DNA of 64,000 nucleotides from Amoebidium appalachense (GCA_963693365.1 CAVNZM010000003.1:1798001-1862000); one strand, 5' to 3'; shown: positions 34,616-63,647, numbered from the stretch's first letter. Numbers and translations: made by a program. Notes: generated from the sequence alone by a model not told the origin.

Positions 34616-35010
34616 GTGTGTGTGTGCGTGTGCGTGTGCGTGTGCGTGTGCGTGTGTGTGTGCGTGTGCGTGTGTGTGTGCGTGTGCCCAAGCGCGTGAG
34701 CGTGTATATGTGAGTCGAGCAGTGGTCCATGCACACCTGAGCTCAACTGCGTGTGCACATGCACCACCTAACTGTACTACGGGTGGGTGTTTATCTGCAT
34801 GAAATGTGCATGTTTGTGTATGCCAGTATATCCATCTGCTGCACATGCTTGTGGCCACGTATGGCTCCGGTTACCTGCCTATCTATACATGTGCACGTGT
34901 TGGATTCGATTAGGTGTTATCGAATTTAAATCTAAATGCGCCGTGTGGCACATTAATTAAGTGTTCGAAGTGTGGGCACATATTCAACGGTTGATTTGCA
35001 TGTGCGTGTG

Positions 35011-36424
35011 TATTTTTTTTATTTTTTATTTTATCACGTTTTGTTCCCGGAGGGCCTTTTCAGGCCCTCTAGGGAAACTACCGTCTACCACACAGCACCG
35101 ACAGTACACTAGTTAAGGTGCTATCTATGAGTTCAGCTAAGCTAAACCATCCTTCACAACCTAACTAAAAGTACACACTTTGCCCAGGGCTACTACCCCA
35201 GCCACGCCGGCAGGAGGCACCAGTCCTCCCCTCCATTCAAAACCTAGCAATAAACGTTAACCGAGGGCTCTCATTGGTCGATCTACCGTATTGGGAAGTC
35301 CTAGGTGTTGTGTATAATATTTACGGTGGGTATGGGTGGATGATGGGGTGTGGTGGTGGTGGTGGTGGGGGGTTGCTGCCTAACATTATGTGTTGTTGTA
35401 CGTATGTTGTGGCGATGTTTTTGTGGACTAAAAGGTGGGTTTTACAGGGCACACCGGGTCTGTGTGTGTTCCGGCAGTCAGAACAGGCCGGCCGGGTGTG
35501 TGTGGGGGGTGTATTTGTTGGTGTTTTGGGTTTTTGGAGAGCCATACTTTTCTTTCTACGGGTGGTGGGTATATGGTGGTGTTTTTGCATTTTGGGGTGG
35601 GTGGGGGGGAGTGTTGTGTTCCGTGGGTGCCAAATTTTTGAAAAGAAAAAGGATTGCAACTCTACTGTGATTTTTCCTAAGATGGCCCGGGTGGTGGTCT
35701 TGGTGGTGCCGGTGGCTGCAAGTAGTGGGCCCACCGATTGTGGGCAGAATCCCCGTTCGACCCACTTGGTGTCTTCGGGGTCAGGTGGGTCACCGTTGCC
35801 TCCTATCCAGTTTATCCATGCACATTGGTCTACCACCGTGGCTGCCGTATGGTGGTGCTGTGCCGTGGGGGTGTTTGGATGACGAGTGTGCAGGACGTTG
35901 TGGATGCAGGCTGTGATGGCGGTGGTCAGGGTGGGGACTTCCCCGGCATGGGCCGGGCAGGCCCAGAGGTGGGTGGTGGTCTCAGGGTGCTGGCTGCACC
36001 GGGGGCATGTGGGCTGTGTAACGACGGTGGGGTGATCTCGATGTAGCCGTGCCATGGTAGGCAGGGTGCCCATGGCCAGGGACAGGCTACGCATGTGCGT
36101 GTGTACAGGTGTGCGCTTTTGTGTGTGTGTATCATTACGGTTGCCGCGTTTAATTTCTCCACAAATGCATGGTGCGTATACGTAGCCTGTAACACACGGT
36201 GGCAAGAAGTGGCACGTGGCATGGGTCCCTGTAAGCACGTGTGATGGCCCTCTAAATTGAGTGGAATATAGCAGGCCACCCACGGTGTGTCGACTCGGAG
36301 AGTATCCTCTTATATATATTATGGCTTTATACAATTTAGCCACATAAACCAGCACAGAGGAGGTCATGATCAATCGGTACCCATGCCACCGAGTGTGTTG
36401 TGCTACCAACAACCATGTATACAT
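35011..36424 (-). mobile_element. 5'-truncated LINE-type retrotransposon, 3' end
   Basis: The minus strand carries a long open frame (36424 down to 35321, 367 codons). Its central part is typical of the C-terminal region of LINE ORF2 proteins: LSLAMGTLPTMARLHRDHP, then a zinc knuckle C-x2-C-x8-H-x3-C (frame residues 140, 143, 152, 156; CPRCSQHPETTTHLWAC), then spaced aromatic blocks (CAWINWIGG, KIWHPRN). Downstream of the frame is a roughly 280-base 3' region. It ends in a strong hairpin (GAGGGCC/GGCCCTC, 35050-35069) and an A-rich tail of TAAAA/TAAAAAA units (35011-35036), as expected for target-primed insertion. The reverse transcriptase domain is missing, so this is a truncated copy. The first 110 frame residues may be host sequence or degraded element. 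It lies between two plus-strand genes, in antisense. Confidence 0.75.
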
Positions 36425-38144
36425 ACTAGGTTGTGATACATGTGGTCATGCATACATAAAGTGCACACGTGTGTGCCAAATGTGGCGATGCACAGATGGG
36501 AAATGCCGACATGGGCCAGACATGGGCCAGACATGCACAAGGGCCATGGCCACTGCTCGACCGTGCCCATGCGGGGATGTTACACACATTGCCTCGTAAA
36601 CAGCTATAAAAATCCCTGCTACCTATGCAAACATACCATGCGTGTGCACGTAACATCTTTGAGGTGTTTGTTCACGTGGCTGGTCACGTGTGTTCGTCGC
36701 CTTTGGCTTGAAGACAGTGGATTTTACGCAAATTCCAACCAATCGGAAGGCGGATAAACACCACAAAGTGGCGCCAAAACGGAAACCTTCACTCCGCGGT
36801 GGTGATCACTTCCGAGATTCATGAGTTGCGCTTGAGTCACCCATGTCCATGTTTGCAGGCTGGATGCTATTAGAGTGTAGGGCTTTTATGATTGTGATTC
36901 TATTAGGTGCTTGCGTTAATATACGCCACCGACGCCGACCTCTCGTCTGCATTTGGACTAAGAAGCGAGTGAATTGACGATATAGCACACACCAGCAGAC
37001 AGGTAGGCTGCTTGAGCGAGATTCTACTGTTATGGGAGGGTGCTCAGGAAGAACCAAGATCTTAAAGATGTTTTACAGGTGTTAAAGAAGAGAGAAAATG
37101 ATAGTAGGTGTTTGTAGGGACATGTAGCACGGGATAGGGAGCGAAGAGGGAAGGGGCAGGGGAGATGGGGAGAGAGGGGGGTGGAGGGAGAGAGAGAAAA
37201 GGGGGACGGGGGGGGGGGGGAGGGGGGGAGGGGGGGGAAGGACAAGGGGAGTGAGAGTGAGAGACGGAGCTGGGAAGAGAGGGAGGCATAGGAAGAGGGG
37301 GGAGTGGGGGGCATGGGAAAAAATGATTGAGGCCAGACACAGAGATACGAGAAGGGGTGATAGAGAGATATGGAGCGAGAGGAGGGGGTTTTTGGTGGGG
37401 GGGGGGGGGGGGGGAGAAGGGGGGGCGGGAGACAGAGAACAGATTTAGATGGCCAGAAGAATGAAGGAGGGGCGGGGAGAGGGAGGGAGAAGAGAGAGAG
37501 AGAGAGAGGGAGGGAGGGAGCGAGGGAGCGAGGGAGAGAGGGAGGGGGGGGGAGGGGGGGAGAGATGAGAGAGAGGGAGGAAGGGGGAGGGAGGGAGGGA
37601 GGGCGAGAGGGAGAGAGAGGAAGAGTGGGAGAGGGAGGGAGTGAGGGAGAGAGAGAGGGACGAAGGTAAGGAACGAAAGAGGGAGAAGGCGGAGGGGAAA
37701 GCGGGTGGGGGGCGGGTTGGCAGGGTAAGGGTGGGAGCAATATCGTTTAGAGGATAACGTTTTTTTTTTTCTCTCTTTCTGGGGGGGAGGGGGACTTGCT
37801 GCCACAGGTAACAAGTAGTTCATTTTGTACTGATGAGGGAGAGAGAGGGAGGGGGTGAGGTTGGGAGGATGTGAGCACGGGAGTGGGGGAAGGAATGGGG
37901 GTGCCCCCCCCCCCCCCCCCCCCCCCCCAACACACACACACACACGGTTCTATCCGGTCGTGTCCAGCATTTGTAGCATCAGCTGGCGTCGCCTATAGAA
38001 CGTGAACTAATGTCACTCCATTTAACTTGGACTCGTGCCTTTCCAAGCCCATGCCATTCTGAAGTAACACATGATTCCATTCCAGGCACATCACCCACAC
38101 ACCTCACGGGACCAATTGGTGTAGGTTATCTTTGGGCTGCAGCT
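36425..38144. other. Spacer between the LINE remnant and the Nup88 5' region
   Basis: 36425-37060 is ordinary DNA. A Cys-rich plus-strand frame there (36366-36599) has no other support. 37130-37740 is a 600-bp GA-rich purine tract on the plus strand, giving only low-complexity frames. A C run and (CA)n lie at about 37903-37944. Confidence 0.5.
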
Positions 38145-38208
38145 ATGGGGGACGATGGGAGTGTGCACGTGTCCACACTGCTTCAGAGAGTGGATTTGAA
38201 GCAGGCAC
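38145..38208 (+). other. Possible first coding exon of Nup88
   Basis: ATG GGG GAC GAT opens a short frame, MGDDGSVHVSTLLQRVDLKQ, ending at a donor-like GCAC|GTACAC. It lies upstream of the first secure Nup88 exon and upstream of a sense-oriented module A copy (38917-39084), which elsewhere occurs only in introns. Against it, the donor leaves one base while the exon at 39829 must start in phase 0, so a further small exon would be needed. Confidence 0.25.
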
Positions 38209-38445
38209 GTACACTGGATCCCCGCCCTACCCCCAAAACACCGTGACACACACACACACACACACACACAGACACAGACACAGACACACACACACACACC
38301 CACACACACGGACACACGCACAAACACACACACACACACACGCGCGCGCGTGCGTGCGCAAACACATGCGCGAACACATGGAAGTGCAGGAACACGCACA
38401 TACACAAACACACACACACATACACACACACACATGCAAACACAT

Positions 38446-38479
<34 letters not shown>

Positions 38480-38594
38480 GCACGCGTGCACGCACGCACA
38501 CACATAGACACACACTCATGCACGCACGCACACACGCACACACACATACACACACGCATACACATACGCGCACGCGTGCACACACACACGCACA

Positions 38595-38625
<31 letters not shown>

Positions 38626-38916
38626 GCGCTCACGGACACACCCACACAATTGCGCACACACGCACGGTTCATTTTCCGGTATGGACTAACGGGGTGCACA
38701 TAACTTGCCACCACCGAGTATGGGCTCTGATTTATGTGTGCCATCACATTTTGTGTTGTATTATTCATATTTTGTGTTGTTTTATGCATATTTTGTGTTG
38801 TATTATGCTTATTTTGTGTTCTTTTCTACGTCGGAGCTTTGCACCGTAGCTCGCGTAACAGATTCTTAACTCCCCCCCCCCCCACCCCCTGGGTTGGAGA
38901 GTCGAATATACGCGGG

Positions 38917-39084
38917 CTAAGGGGTCGAAACTCAGACGCAATTGATGACTTGGGCCCTCCCTGAGGATGGGCTCTGCTTATGACGCATACTGTGCGCATG
39001 GCTATGTTGCATACTTGAATGTTTGCCTTTGCATTTGTCCTTCGTGTATGCGTACTTCGTACCGTGTTCCGCATTCAAACCCCC
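38917..39084 (+). repeat. Introner-like element (diverged long copy), upstream of Nup88 exons
   Basis: Plus-sense copy starting GGTCGAAACTCAGACGCA and continuing GAGGATGGGCTCTGCTTATG, GCGTACTTCGTACCGTGTTC and GCATTCAAACCCCCCC. Same order as the near-identical pair at 51548 and 61430, but clearly older. Confidence 0.85.
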
Positions 39085-39828
39085 CCTCCCCCCACCCCCC
39101 CACCCCCACCCCTCTCCCCACCTGCCCTCATATTCCCGTCGTGGGGAACATTCACACACATGCACACCTTGCATGGACACAAGTAAACCACACACAGTTA
39201 CACACACACACCCTTGGCACATGCACGTGCACGTGCATACACACAAGACCATACACTTACAGTTTGACACATGCAGCTCTGCATAGGCACATGCACACGC
39301 ACACCTGAATCTCATAGTTAGGCGGTGCATCACCAGCTTTGAATTTTTTCCATTGCCCTGAACAGCGATACCACGCCTATGGTTTTTGTTGTTTTTTTGA
39401 AATAGTTTTTAATGGTGTACCCCTTGAATGTTAAATTATAATACTTGTCACGATATTCCTTTTTCCTTTTTTTTATTTTTATTTTTTTTATTCTCCCTTA
39501 ACCTCTCCCATCTACATATCCATGCTCCCCCCCCCCCCCCCCCCTTCCCCCCTCCCCCCATCCCCTCCCCCCGTCCCCCCCTCCGCCCCCCGCCCCCCCT
39601 TCCCTGTTATGGTCCCTCCCCCCCCTCCCCTCCCCCTCTCCCCCCATCCCTCCTTCCCCTCGCCCCTCCCCCTCCTCCTCTCCTCCAAATCCCTCTCCCT
39701 CTCCCCCTCCCTCTTCGCCGTCCTCCCCTCCCCTCCCCGTCCCCTCCCCCCACCCGTCCCCCCTTCCTTCAGTTCCCTCCCTCGCCTCCATATCCCCCCC
39801 CCCCCCTTTTTTTCCCTTCTTCTTTGAG

Positions 39829-56815
<16,987 letters not shown>

Positions 56816-57110
56816 TACTGTGTGCATGAGAAGTCACTGTGTGCATATGGTACTGTATGCATGCAATCACTGTGTGCATATGGTACTGTGTGCATGCAAG
56901 CACTGTGTGCATTGGGTACTGTGTGCATGCAATCACTGTGTGCATATGGTACTGTGTGCATGCAAGCACTGTGTACATTGGGTACTGTGTGCATTTGGTA
57001 CTGTGTGCAATCACTGTGTGCTTTGTACTGTGCGCACACAATCACTTTGTGCATGGTACTGTGTGCATTTGAAGATTTCAATTTTTCCTTAGTACTGTGT
57101 GCATGGAAAG
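56816..57110 (+). repeat. 33-bp minisatellite directly after the Nup88 stop codon
   Basis: Units begin TACTGTGTGCATGCAA and contain (A/G)TCACTGTGTGCATATGG or GCACTGTGTGCATTGGG. About five near-complete 33-bp units are followed by three shortened ones. Units ending ATATGG and ATTGGG alternate, suggesting a 66-bp higher-order repeat. The array starts at the base after TAG, so it is probably in the 3' UTR. Confidence 0.88.
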
Positions 57111-57409
57111 CCACTGCAATGCACGGTTTGTACACGAATAATACCCACTGTGTGCAGATGAAATCACCACGGCACAGCGCCGCTTGCACGTGATTCCACT
57201 AGTGGCTCACGAATCCACTGTCTGCATAGTATTATAGGCATATATTACTGGAACATATCAATGAAATTACTTTCTGCAATGTACATGATTTATCGATTGA
57301 AGTATCACAGAAATAGTGTAACGGGCCCATTATGAAGGAGACACCCCATGGTTTACAGTCATACATGGTTTGCAGTAATACAATGCCATAGTAGAGCTCG
57401 CACATAGGT

Positions 57410-57441
<32 letters not shown>

Positions 57442-57490
57442 ACACACACACACACACACGTACACACACGCATACACACACGTACACACA

Positions 57491-57578
<88 letters not shown>

Positions 57579-57751
57579 CACACACACACAAACAGAAGAT
57601 TGCGACCAAGTTGTCACTTTTGCACGGCCCCACTCTGTTTGCATCCCGAATCTTGTCGCTCGTGGATATTTTAGTGAGTCCCTTCTTGTCAGCAAGGCTT
57701 TTGGTTTGTTTGAAATTTGACTTGGCCGGCTCCATGTGTACGAAAGAACGA

Positions 57752-57757
57752 AATAAA
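57752..57757 (+). promoter_or_regulatory. Candidate polyadenylation signal for Nup88
   Basis: AATAAA on the plus strand, about 940 bases past the Nup88 stop, four bases from a signal in the opposite direction. Confidence 0.35.
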
Positions 57758-57760
57758 GTA

Positions 57761-57766
57761 TTTATT
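57761..57766 (-). promoter_or_regulatory. Candidate polyadenylation signal for RFT1
   Basis: TTTATT on plus is AATAAA on minus, about 670 bases past the RFT1 stop. With 57752-57757 it forms a back-to-back pair between convergent genes. Confidence 0.35.
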
Positions 57767-58434
57767 CATTCCTGTAGCGTATTTATGCGCTTTGGGTGCA
57801 AATCGAGGGGAGAGACAGGGATCCGAGGGGGCCGGGAAAGTTGGGGGGGGGGGGGGGGGGGGGGGGGGGGAGGGGGGGTGCTGACAAATGTGGTGCCAGA
57901 GTGTACTACCGGCCATTTTATTGAACCCAAGCATGTCGTCTTTGCTGTCTTTGATACTTTCATGCCGTATATCCACTATATATCTCTTAGAATTAACAGT
58001 TAATACGCCCGTGCACTTAGATAGTCTGAAATAACCATATATGGTGCATATTGAACACATGACATACGATTGGGATATTGTTCGTCTTCGAAATTTACAC
58101 ATTCAATTGTGTCACATTCGTCATTATAATTTGCTGTGTGGGTGCGATTACCCAAATTAAGAATAGTTCCATGCATATGTGCATGCATGTATACATGTAT
58201 GTGCCAGCCGAGGAAAAACTATAAAATCTAGGCAACGAAGTCCAAGTGTGTGTGTGTGTGTGCGCGCGCGCGTGTCCAAGTGTGTGTGTGTGTGTGTGTG
58301 TGTGGTATACATGTGTGTGTGTGCACGCACGCGCGCGCGTATACACGTGTGCGTGTTTCGGTCTGTGCGTGTGTGCGTGTGTGTGTCTGTGTGGTGTTTT
58401 TGAATTGATGCTTGGTAAGGTTCCGCTCGCTGGC

Positions 58435-58914
58435 TCAGTCGGTCTTGACGGTAAGAGTGCCCTTCCACAGTGATCGTAGGTCCCGAAAGAACTCTTTTTC
58501 CTGTGCAGAGAGTATATGGACATCAGGACACCATACACGTGCATGCTGCGTGCACTTGCATATGTGTGAGGCAAGCAGGGAACTGGTGAGGATTGCAGTA
58601 ACTTCATTGTGGTGGCACGTGTATGCATGTGATAGGACGCAATCGGATGTGTTTTTCGTGGTCGACGTGTAACTCCTAAAGCAGCTGAGGACAGCTGCAG
58701 AAGAAAAGGGGAGGGGGGGGGGGGGGGGGGTTTGAGGGAAAACGAGAGGGGGCAGCAGGGGGGGGGGGGGGGGGGGGGGGGGGACGGTGTGTGAAAAGCC
58801 TGCTATAGCGGGGACGGGGAATGGGGAGCAGATTCGTGAGGGGGGGCTCTTATTTCTTTCTCTCTCTCTCTCTCTCTCTTTCTTTTTGTTTTTTTGTTTG
58901 TTTGTTTGGGAGGA

Positions 58915-58980
<66 letters not shown>

Positions 58981-59310
58981 TCACCCAAAGGACTATGCGT
59001 GTGTGTGTGCAGGCGTGTGCGCGGGTGGTGGTGGTGGTGTCCGTCTGTGAGCGTATTGGTGTCTGTCTCTCTCTCTCTGTGTGTGTGTGTGGTGTGTGTG
59101 GCAGGGGGGGGAGGGGGGGGGGGGCTTTGTATTGCACATACCTTCCAAGCCGCAATAGCAGCTGTAGCCAGCAGGCACACAGCCCCCACGGCAATGTGGA
59201 TGGCCCGTAAACGGTAGCGGTGAGGAAGAGAGGAGGTGTGGGCTTCCTGCTCTTCAAGCTGGGGTGGAGGGGGGAAGGGGGGGGGGGGGGGGGGGGGGAA
59301 AGGAGATGGG

Positions 59311-59342
<32 letters not shown>

Positions 59343-60045
59343 GAGGGGGAGACGAGGGGGGAGGGGGGAGGGGAGGGGGGGGGGAGGGGGGGGGGGGGGG
59401 GGGGGAGGAAGGGGGAAAGATGGGGAAGGGGGGGCGGGGGGGTGCACATTAGAGGGTTGGACATGTGGAAGCAAAACCAAAGGGGAAAGCACTCACGGAT
59501 CCATGTGTACACACAGAATCCGACACAACGAAAAAAGGTTTTCTGGAGAGGGAGGGTGAGTGTGGGTGGGGGTGAAGGGGGGAGGGGAGGGAGAGAGAGG
59601 GGGGGGGGCGGGGGGTTCTGAGTGAAAACACACCATACAACGATGAAAACAACGTGTTTTTATGTCCACACCCGGGGAAAGGGGGGGGGGGGGGGGGGGG
59701 GGGGGGTGGCTCTTTGAAAAACATCTTCGGGTAGTGAGAAGGGTGTCAGAGGGTAGTGAGATCAAATGGCACATCAAGCACAAGGGTTAGGGGGGGGGGG
59801 GGGGGAGGAGGGGGGGGGGGGGGAGGGGGTGATGTATGCGTTAGAGGGTTGGAAACATGGAGGAGACAACAAAGAGCAACAACAAAACGTCACAAAAGTG
59901 GTGAAATCCAAAATCGGAGAGCAGAATGTGTTACTGGGTACGAAGTGCCCATTATTAACTGACAACACAACACAAAGTGCAAAGAACACATTTACAAAAT
60001 GCATCATAAGCAGAGCCCATTCTCAGGGTCCGGGGGGGTGGAGAT

Positions 60046-60076
<31 letters not shown>

Positions 60077-60146
60077 GGTATAAGAGAGAGCATACGAGGG
60101 GAGCAGTGCCCTAGAAAAGAAAACAAAAATTGGAACTTACCATCCC

Positions 60147-60186
<40 letters not shown>

Positions 60187-61989
60187 TTCCCCCCAAAGCA
60201 CACACACACACACAACAGCCGCTCACCATGTCCCAGCGAACCTTGCTCCTTCCACACCAAAACATGAAACCACACGTGCACACACGCAGAGGCACACAGG
60301 CACAAGTACAAGGCAAAAAAAAAAAAGAGGGGGGGGGGGGGGGGGGGGGGGGCACCTACCCATAGTGCCGACATCCACGTAACCGCCGCAGATGCCCCCA
60401 AGGCAACAGCCAATCGGATGTCAGGAAGAACAGCCAAAAGCGGCGACGGCGCATCTGGAAGCGCCTTCCGAAAATATCTCCGAATAAAAACCACCGCGTA
60501 TGATATTCTCATGGACATATTTACGCAATTTCCCGCTATAAACCCCGCTGCGCCGAGTGATGACCGGGTGAAAATTAGGGAGGATACGAGAAATACGACC
60601 GAAAATACGACCATTAACCGGTTGTAGACGTCCAGTTCGCTGGGGTTTGAAGCCGCGCTGACAAAACACTCACCTGCAGGAGATATATTGGATGGATAAC
60701 CGGTGCGTTAGATATGCAATATAGTGGATTGTCAGCTGGTGAAAGTGTGTATCAACACACGTGGGGGACAAACCTGCTTATCTGCACAGCACGTATAATG
60801 GGATTGAAACTTGTGGCATTCTGCTAAGAACCCTACCCTCACACCCACACACACCCACCCATCTCCCCATCGCCCGTGCCTGCTCACATGCACGTGGCGT
60901 TACGTATGCAACAAAGGTAGAGCTCATTCTCAGCGTGGGAAGGGGAGGAGGGCGGCGGGGGGGGGGGGGGGGGGGGGGGGGGGGTGCATTCATTAGCTGA
61001 CATAAACTAAGGAAACAAAAAAGGTAGAACCAATCCCCCGGGCAGGCGCGTAGGCATTGGGGGGGGGGGGGGGGGGGGGGGATGCGGTATTTATTAGAGG
61101 GTGTAAACCATGGAAACATACACATTGGCAAAGCAGAGAAGTCATGGCACAAACGACGAAACAACAACTAAGGAGAATATGCTTAAGCGTAATTCATTGT
61201 CAGGGGGATTCCTAACCCTCCACAAACAACTGAATTCAGACTAAAAAATATACATCTTGCATGCATGTGATGTTTCCTGAACCCACCCCTTTCTTCATCG
61301 ATAGTAGGCAAGCGGAGAGGGGGTTAATAGGATGGGTGGGGCGGTGCAGGATGCCAGGGCTGCACAGCAAAGGGGGGAGGATGGGTGTTGGTGGTGGTGG
61401 TGGTGATGGAGAAAGAGGAGGGGGCGGGGGGGGGTTTGAATGCGTCAAAAAGTACGAAGTACACAAGAACAAACGGATAACACGATGCAGAATGCAAGCC
61501 ATACATAAAGAGTATGCATAATAAGCAGAGCCCATCCTCAGGGGGGGCCCACGTCATCCACAGTACCCGAGTTTCGACCTATTCACCTCGTTAACGAAAC
61601 CCAACTCAGATACTGTTTCACTTGAACACGGGTAGGTCACCCGTCTTGATCAGAGACGAGCAGGGTTGCTTATGCAGGCAAGGGCAGTGGGGGGGTGGGG
61701 GGGGGGGGGTGGGGAGGGGAGGGAGACAAAGTAGACGTACCCACACCGTTCAGAGCAAGCAACAGCACGTAGACACAATACCACGACAGCAGATAGGGGC
61801 CTGTGCCTGCACTGAGATTGCTGCCCCCGTACAGGTCTAGAAGGATACGGGTGTAGGAGGGGCCGTAGCACACAAACACTAGCCCTACTAGCAGCCCAAA
61901 CTGTGTGTGTGTGTGGGGGGGGGGGGGGGGGGGGTTAGGTGACGTGGGGGGGGGGGGGGGGGAGGGAGGGGAGCGAAAGTCCGAGGAGG

Positions 61990-62025
<36 letters not shown>

Positions 62026-62737
62026 AAGGGGAGGGATTTGGGGGGGGGAGGGGGGGGGGGGAGGGGGGGGGCGGGAAGAATGGTTAGTGTGTCTCTAGAC
62101 AAATACACATGCTACGGTGGTGGTGTGTTTTTGCTTGGGTGGGTGGATGGGTTGCCGCTTGGATGATTAAATGGGAGTGTTGGTGGATGCGGGTAAGTTC
62201 CCAGTGTTGCAAAAAGAGGAGAGATCTGACAGAAGGTGGGATTGTCTAAGGGAAACTGTGCTAGATGTGAAAGTGGTGGGTGGTGGTTGTGGTGATGATT
62301 GTCCGTCCCCCCCTCTCTCTCTCCCCCCCCCCCCCCCTCCCCCCCTCCCCCCCCCCCCACTGTGTGTGTGTGTGGAGAGGGGGGAAGGCGGGTGGGGGAA
62401 AGGAGGGGGGAGGGGGGGGGGGGGGGATGTATGCATAAGACGGTTGGCATTATGGACAGAGACGACATCAAAAGACACACCCAAACCTTTTTTTGGGGGG
62501 GGGGAGGGGGGGGGGGGGGGGGGGGGGGATTCTTACTTTCAACAGAGTCTGCAGGGCCCTGCCAGCCAATCGCACGTTTTGTGTGACCACTGCTTTACGG
62601 GTCGGGTCGGTGGTGGTGTTGCGATCTAGCACCTTGGTGAAGAAGAGGTAGTAGCTTTCCTCTGGGGGTGTGTGTGTACGTGTGTATGTACGCGTGTGTG
62701 TACGTGTGTATGTACGCGTGTGTGTACGTGTGTGTGT

Positions 62738-62775
<38 letters not shown>

Positions 62776-63019
62776 GAAAGAAGGGAGGGGGGGAAGGGAG
62801 GGTATGTGTGTGGGTGTGTGGCTGTATGTGTGTTTGTGCGTATGTATATAGGTGGGTGGGTGGGTGGGTGGGTGCATGCGAGCATGGGTGGGTGGGTGGG
62901 TGCACGTGCGTGCGTGCGCTCAAGTGTGTGTGTGTCTGGACCTTAATTGTTTGAGCATGTGTTTGTGGATACTTGGTTAGCGTGGGTGGTGTAAGCAGAT
63001 GTTTCCTCTTTTTTTTTTT

Positions 63020-63064
<45 letters not shown>

Positions 63065-63647
63065 GGGGGAGGGGGAGACAGAAAGATAAAGCCACAAAAG
63101 GTATGGGTTCGTGTTACCGAGATGATTGGTTGGTACATAATGTGTGGGTGTGTGTGTGTGTGTGTGTGTGTGTGGTAGGAGGGTCTTGGGGATGGGGAGG
63201 GGAGAGGTTTGGGGGTTAGGGGGTTTTTTTTTTCTTGGGGGGGGGGGGGGAGGGGGGGGGGGGTTTGAAGGGGGGGGGGGGGGGGGGGGGGGGGGGGGAT
63301 GTGTTTTGGTGGTGTTGTGGTGATTTCAGTAGTGTTTGTGTGTGCGCTTGAAAAAACCAAAAACAGAACAGGACAAACTCACAACATGCCCCATAGACAC
63401 AATCAGATGTTTGTGCATGTGTGTGTGTTCGTTTGTGTGCCTGCGTCGAGGGTGGGGGGTGGGGGGGGGATGGGGTGTGTGTGTGTGGGAGGGGGGGGGG
63501 GGGGGGGGAGGGGGGGGGTTATAATGCAATTACCGATGGGTGAGAACAGAAAACGGGCGACCAGGGCCCCAAGATTGCTGATGACGTCAAACACCCCTTG
63601 CTCACCAAAATCAATCACGGCAAACAGCGTCATAATGTACCGCTCAC
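58435..63647 (-). CDS. RFT1: RFT1 homologue (lipid-linked oligosaccharide pathway), last seven exons
   Basis: ER multi-pass membrane protein needed for N-glycosylation in known systems; whether it flips Man5GlcNAc2-PP-dolichol itself is disputed. Exons 5' to 3': 63534-63647, 62537-62661, 61741-61900, 60360-60673, 59142-59258, 58435-58500 (TGA), with at least one more upstream beyond the window; all joins close in phase. That makes six exons fully inside, about 297 residues, the C-terminal half of a roughly 540-residue family. Hallmarks: [102 protein letters not shown] and the short tail [20 protein letters not shown]. Two exons (63647 and 60673) begin with GTGAG immediately after the acceptor AG. 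Introns carry sense-oriented modules A and B. Confidence 0.92.
58918..58979. repeat. Very long G homopolymer in the last RFT1 intron
   Basis: About 62 consecutive G on plus (C on the RFT1 sense strand), preceded on plus by CT and TTTG repeats. Confidence 0.9.
59443..59515 (-). repeat. Introner-like module B (diverged), RFT1 intron
   Basis: Sense to RFT1. The plus strand has GGTGCACATTAGAGGGTTGG and ACATGTGGAAGCAAAACCAA, the 3' end of module B, next to a G run. Confidence 0.6.
59830..59918 (-). repeat. Introner-like module B, RFT1 intron
   Basis: Sense to RFT1. The plus strand has GATGTATGCGTTAGAGGGTT, GGAAACATGGAGGAGACAAC and ACGTCACAAAAGTGGTGAAA, the best-preserved copy. Module A (59920-60030) lies directly before it in the sense direction, so A and B can form one A-B unit. 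Confidence 0.85.
59920..60030 (-). repeat. Introner-like module A joined to module B, RFT1 intron
   Basis: Sense to RFT1. The plus strand has GCAGAATGTGTTACTGGGTA, CGAAGTGCCCATTATTAACT, AAATGCATCATAAGCAGAGC and CCATTCTCAGGG. Confidence 0.8.
61080..61215 (-). repeat. Introner-like module B variant, RFT1 intron
   Basis: Sense to RFT1. The plus strand has TATTTATTAGAGGGTGTAAA, CCATGGAAACATACACATTG and AAGTCATGGCACAAACGACG, then ATTCATTGTCAGGGGGATTC followed by CTAACCCTCCACAAACAA. The last block matches SLC44 at 7500-7540. Confidence 0.65.
61430..61691 (-). repeat. Full-length introner-like element, RFT1 intron
   Basis: Sense to RFT1; reverse complement of 51548-51806 with three substitutions (two in CTACTCATG versus CTACCCGTG, one in ACGAGGGGA versus ACGAGGTGA). 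Bounded by G-rich DNA on both sides of the plus strand. Confidence 0.93.
62424..62485 (-). repeat. Introner-like module B (3' part), RFT1 intron
   Basis: Sense to RFT1. The plus strand has GATGTATGCATAAGACGGTT, GGCATTATGGACAGAGACGA and CATCAAAAGACACACCC, between G runs. Confidence 0.65.

Larger units (their letters stand above)
57111..58434. other. Spacer between convergent Nup88 and RFT1
   Basis: No gene seen. It holds (CA)n at 57411-57575, a G run at 57843-57870, a block of GT/CG repeat at 58246-58390 and otherwise AT-rich DNA. The 3' UTRs of both genes should end here. Confidence 0.5.

Noticed and set aside
36366-36599. Cys-rich plus-strand frame resembling a zinc finger
   Set aside because: No regular Cys/His spacing, no splice sites or codon bias; it partly overlaps the antisense LINE frame.
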